Source: Scedosporium boydii
Taxonomy: Eukaryota > Ascomycota > Sordariomycetes > Microascales > Microascaceae
Length of the DNA stretch: 49,349 bases
Assembly: GCA_002221725.1 (NCBI GenBank)
Contig: NJFT01000275.1
Coordinates: 1-49,349 of the forward strand
Direction of reading: 5' to 3'
The position numbers and the translations under genes were made by a program. The first letter of the stretch is position 1, and each line of letters opens with the position of its first letter. The notes under the pieces are model-generated. The model was not told the DNA's origin, did no database searches, and saw nothing but the letters and a program-made list of their open reading frames with translations. This document shows positions 45,693 to 49,349 of the stretch, one piece after another.

Positions 45693-47875
45693 ATAATATC
45701 AATATCATACCCCGTGGCTTCACATGCTTCGTTTCTCCATTTACTTAGTCATCGATCCACCCCTAGGGGCTCTCGAGGCAGACTCAACGAACAGAATAGT
45801 TATCCAGAGGTGCCAGCGATTGTAAAAGAACCTTGACTAGACTCGGAGTCTCGGGGCGCAGGAAACTAGAAAAGCCTTCTCCGCCGTGATCAAGGGGTCT
45901 TTTCGTCTTCGCTTGACTTGGCTCTATCGAGGTAGGCTATGCAGGAAGCATCGATATCGGGACCTCGGGAGGGAAGCCGGTTGCGTTATCCAACCTCGAG
46001 AAGAAGATCAATGGATGGATATTACGGATAGAAACTCCCCACAAAAGAACTAAGCTATTATCCCACTTACGATTCCTCCTACAGCTCTTGAGGTCAAGGC
46101 AGCTCTGTCTAGCGGAAACGATGAGCTTCAATGCTACTCTATAGGACGAAGTTTGAGGTTAGGGACGACGGGGAACGGCATCCAGAACCATCACCGATGT
46201 GGTGTTAGCGGCATCGACTGGTGAATTCCAGAATCTATCGGGGTCGTCTAAGTCGGCTATATACGCCGACGGTCACGTATCAACACTGAGAGATTGAATC
46301 CACAGGAATAAGGGAGTTTCAGAATTCAGAATTCTTGGTGCGGATGTAATAGCTGTTAGATATTGCGGATGCTGAAGCTGCAATGATCTAGTGACCACCT
46401 AGATTGATAAGAGGCAGTGACACGGGGGTCATTCAGGTCAGCCAGGCGGCAGGAGCACGAGGAAAAGAGAACATTGAACCATCTGCATCGTATTTTCGGT
46501 CAGCGTTAGGTTGTTCCGGACTGTAAGGCGCTTCCCGGTTTTTGGGAATCACCCAAGGTCCTTCATACTTCCAGCCTTTCCAGCTTCTGTAAACATTCAA
46601 GACTTCCTTTGTCTGCGCCTCTAGTTGGAACACATTTTTTCTTTCTCTTTTTTTGCCTCTTGTCTGGATAAAGCGTGGCGAACAGCCATCATCGTTTCTG
46701 CCAAGCTCTGGGAATTAGCTCTGCTCCATCAGCGCGGAGCGTAAAACGGTTGGTCGCGAAGCGAGAAATCAAAGCTGTCCAACTTTGCAAGGACCAAAAT
46801 AGCATCCAAGGGGTCAATTCAACGGTCCGCCATCACTGCATCTCCCGAACTGCGGACATGCAGATATGAGCAGGCCACATCATCTATACCCGCTCACTTC
46901 TCGATAATCCATCCCCAGGACCCTCAGCTCGTATGTTGCTCCATCTCCTCGCTGTCCGAACATGTCGTTGAAAGGATAAAATCCAGCCAATGAGCAGAGT
47001 TGGCGCCGACGAATTTCGCCAAGCTCTTTGGGCTTGGGACCGGCGCCAAACGATTGGACAGAAGCAACGCAAGTCGAAAGACCCCCTTGCTTGAATTGCT
47101 TGACTTGCTTGCCAATTCTGTCAATCACCTCAATTTAGAAGCGGGCACGAGCAGCAGTGGGGACGGAGAAGCACCAACCGGTGGGACGACGACTGTTGCT
47201 TTAGCCCCAAGTCCAGAGGCAGGTGACGTTCGCGGGGGCTCGAATTGATTCAAGCTCTCGAGACGTTCGAGACCAGCAGCCAGTAAGAGATAGGAGGAAG
47301 GAGAGTTGCAGCTTGGCGCGAGAGAGTGCAGGCTGGTGTTCGTGGGCAGGCGATGAAGAATGAAGAAGGACCCGTGCTGTTTCCAACCCTTTCTTGTCTC
47401 GATTTCTCGTCTTCTCACGAATCCTGCACATCGAATCTTTTTCTTTTTTTTGTACTGCGTCACATTTCTAGAATCCCGCCGTAGCTTGCGCATCCGGGAA
47501 AATCCACCTGGGGGCCAAGACGAAGCTGCATTGAACTGTTCCTTTTCCTGCATCGGGAGCTGTTGGGGAGGCTGTGTACAACCTTAGCTGCGGGGTCCGT
47601 TTATTCATATTCAATCTATTGTCCTACGATCTTGATTTCTCTCTCTCTCCCCCTCGTTCTCTATCTTTCATTATCCTTATTCCGATCAGCTTTAATCCCT
47701 CTCCCGTTTACCCTGTATTTGTTCCTCTTTTTCGTTATTCTCTCTTCTCGGTCTTAATCGAACCTCCTCGAGCACCTTTAAAGCTGCGCATCCCGGGCCC
47801 CCCGATTCTAGCCCAGGTTGAAGCTCTACCAGCTACCATCACGAGCTGCCATTGAGCTCTGTTCCTAGCCTCATC

Positions 47876-49349
47876 ATGTCGGCTCACTATTATCCCCGTA
47901 AGTTGCCCGATCCACGCAAGATTGACTTAGAAGTTATAAGGTTCCAAAAACTAACTGAGCTTTGTTCTCGAAATAGCTCCGCCTGGCGCGGCTTCATCAG
48001 GTCCGCATTGTCTTTCCCCCAACAGCCCGTTGTCTAGTAGTGATGATGGATGAGGGACATAACGCGCGATTCATTCGCATACTTACACCTCCCTCGCAGG
48101 CCAGCAAAAGAGCTACCCTCCACCGCCCATGTCCGCCCCAGCGCACAAGACCCAATTCTTCCCTCCTCCACCTCCAGCCAGCACAACCGTCCAAATACAA
48201 TATCCCCCTCCGCCCGGCCAGTCCCCGTCTCCAAACCAGCATGCCCGAACTCAGTCGACGCACTACCCTCCTCCTCCCTCGACAGCCTCATCAACTACTG
48301 CAGCAGCGTCACCAGAACACTCGTCCCTCCCGATCCGCGCGGCGGCGACACCCGAGTCGGTGCCGTCCGCGAACCAGCAGCAGCAGCAGCAGTTTTCATC
48401 ACCGCCCACCGCCGAGCAGTGGCCCGACGAGAAGGCGCAGTATGAAGAGCGGGAGGCGGAAGTCGAAGCGCAGCCGTTCCAGTTCGTCGGCGCGTCTACC
48501 ATTGTCGACGACGTGGGGACTTTTAATGGAGGGAGTTATAGGATTAGCCATCGGGATTCGAATACCATTTTGACCGTCCAGTTGGCCATCAACTGTCCCT
48601 TCAACGCAAAGCCCGGTATGTGTGTTCTGTGAATGCTACTTTCAACAGACTCTGCGTATTATGGGCTAACATTAAACCTCGCCCTCAGGCACCATGATCG
48701 CCATGTCCCACTCCGTCATCCTCCGCGGCTCACTAAAGTTCAGCGTGAAGAAGCTCATGGCCGGCGGCGATTTCGGCCACTCCACCTTCATCGGTCCCGG
48801 CGAGGTCCTCCTCGGCCCTTCCATGCTCGGCGACATCACCACCATCCGCCTCACGGGGAAAGAGACCTGGTCCGTCGGCATGGACGCCTACCTCGCCTCG
48901 ACCCAGGGCGTCATCCGCGACCATAAGCGCCAGGGCCTCACGAAGGCCATGTTCTCGGGTGAGAGTCTCTGGGTGTACAAGGTTAGCGGGACGGGGTTGC
49001 TTTGGATTACTAGCTTTGGCGCTATTATCCAGAAGACGGTACGCTTTTCTTCCCACACACACTTTTTTTTTTTTATTTTTAATCCCCGCCTTGGACCATT
49101 TCTTCTCATTGATATAACTAATACCTGGTATGGTAGCTCGCCGAGGGGGAAAAATACATTGTCGACAACGGCCACCTTGTCGCTTGGGATACCAAATACG
49201 TACTCGAGCGCGTAGCCTCGGGCGGTCTCATCTCAGGAATTGCTTCCGCCGAAGGTCTCGTTTGCAAATTTACTGGTCCCGGAACGGTGTATATGCAAAC
49301 TCGCAATGCTGTGAGTTGTCTGTCATATATTGACTTAAACCCACACCCC
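47876..49349 (+). CDS. aim24: AIM24-family mitochondrial protein, 3' end outside window
   Basis: Exons are 47876-47897, 47977-48000, 48100-48615, 48689-49038 and 49137-49310, 362 codons so far. A GTGAGT donor at 49311 shows that the gene continues. The first two exons are 22 and 24 nt and encode the proline-rich start [16 protein letters not shown]. The next 120 residues are Pro/Gln-rich, with a run of six Gln. The AIM24 (DUF124) domain begins near [17 protein letters not shown]. It continues with [17 protein letters not shown], the Gly-rich [17 protein letters not shown], and [12 protein letters not shown] in exon 5, all typical of the beta-rich family fold. In yeast Aim24 is a mitochondrial inner-membrane protein needed for MICOS integrity. 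No clear presequence is visible here, so location is inferred from the family. Introns have CTAAC-like branch sites. Confidence 0.9.

Larger units (their letters stand above)
36625..47875. other. 11 kb gene desert rich in the TACGAAGTA word
   Basis: No frame exceeds about 145 codons and none resembles a known protein, apart from a weak ankyrin-like fragment at 45507-45692. The densest part, 37.28-44.23 kb, holds 14 exact TACGAAGTA/TACTTCGTA words. Simple repeats include CCCCGCT x3 (41682-41702), a CCTCG/CCTCA run (about 39529-39557), a T-rich run near 42739 and a CT microsatellite near 45424. A CT-rich tract at 47630-47760 is the likely aim24 core promoter. No terminal repeats or transposase were seen. 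Confidence 0.6.

Noticed and set aside
47000..47248. 82-codon plus-strand frame upstream of aim24
   Set aside because: It begins at TTG rather than ATG, is low-complexity, and lies in the probable aim24 upstream region.
36625..47875. RIP-mutated transposon explanation for the desert
   Set aside because: The sequence is not visibly AT-rich, and no transposase, reverse transcriptase or terminal repeats are recognisable. A formal RIP index was not computed.

Overview
The window is nuclear DNA from a filamentous ascomycete (Pezizomycotina). Most of the recognised genes carry short spliceosomal introns of about 61-99 nt with GTANGT-type donors, CTAAC/CTGAC-like branch sites and pyrimidine-AG acceptors. 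Start codons sit in Kozak-like contexts, upstream regions are CT-rich, and a homologue of the conidial regulator WetA is present. The PKA regulatory subunit and WetA look most like Sordariomycete versions, but that class assignment is an inference. There are no operons, CRISPR arrays, recognisable tRNA or rRNA genes, or intact transposons.

Layout. 1-384 (+): 3' end of a BCAS2/SPF27 spliceosome gene. 1029-2674 (-): PKA regulatory subunit, followed by a long CT-rich upstream region and about 5 kb without a gene. 7994-9578 (-): SAGA subunit Hfi1/Ada1. 9.6-11.3 kb: a divergent intergenic region with three CACGTG sites, a TATA box, a doubtful small ORF and exon-like minus-strand fragments. 11308-14037 (+): gamma-tubulin complex GCP3/Spc98. 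15316-18762 (-): Wee1 kinase, convergent with GCP3. 18.8-24.2 kb: 5.4 kb without a gene. 24233-26398 (-): Mediator subunit Med1. 27560-29557 (-): disordered protein with two Cys/His clusters. 30685-32493 (-): WetA. 35683-36624 (-): basic disordered protein. 36.6-47.9 kb: about 11 kb with no recognisable gene but dense in one short word. 47876 to the window end (+): AIM24, incomplete at its 3' end.

How the genes work together. They are housekeeping and regulatory genes: splicing, cAMP signalling, SAGA and Mediator coactivators, spindle-pole nucleation, G2/M control, conidial maturation and mitochondrial organisation. Nothing indicates a shared pathway or a biosynthetic cluster.

The most unusual signal is not a gene. 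The 9-mer TACGAAGTA (or its complement TACTTCGTA) occurs at least 19 times by hand count, against about 0.4 expected by chance. All copies lie outside the called exons and 14 fall between 37.2 and 44.3 kb. Several are embedded in perfect or near-perfect dyads. This looks like an unexplained dispersed intergenic element family.
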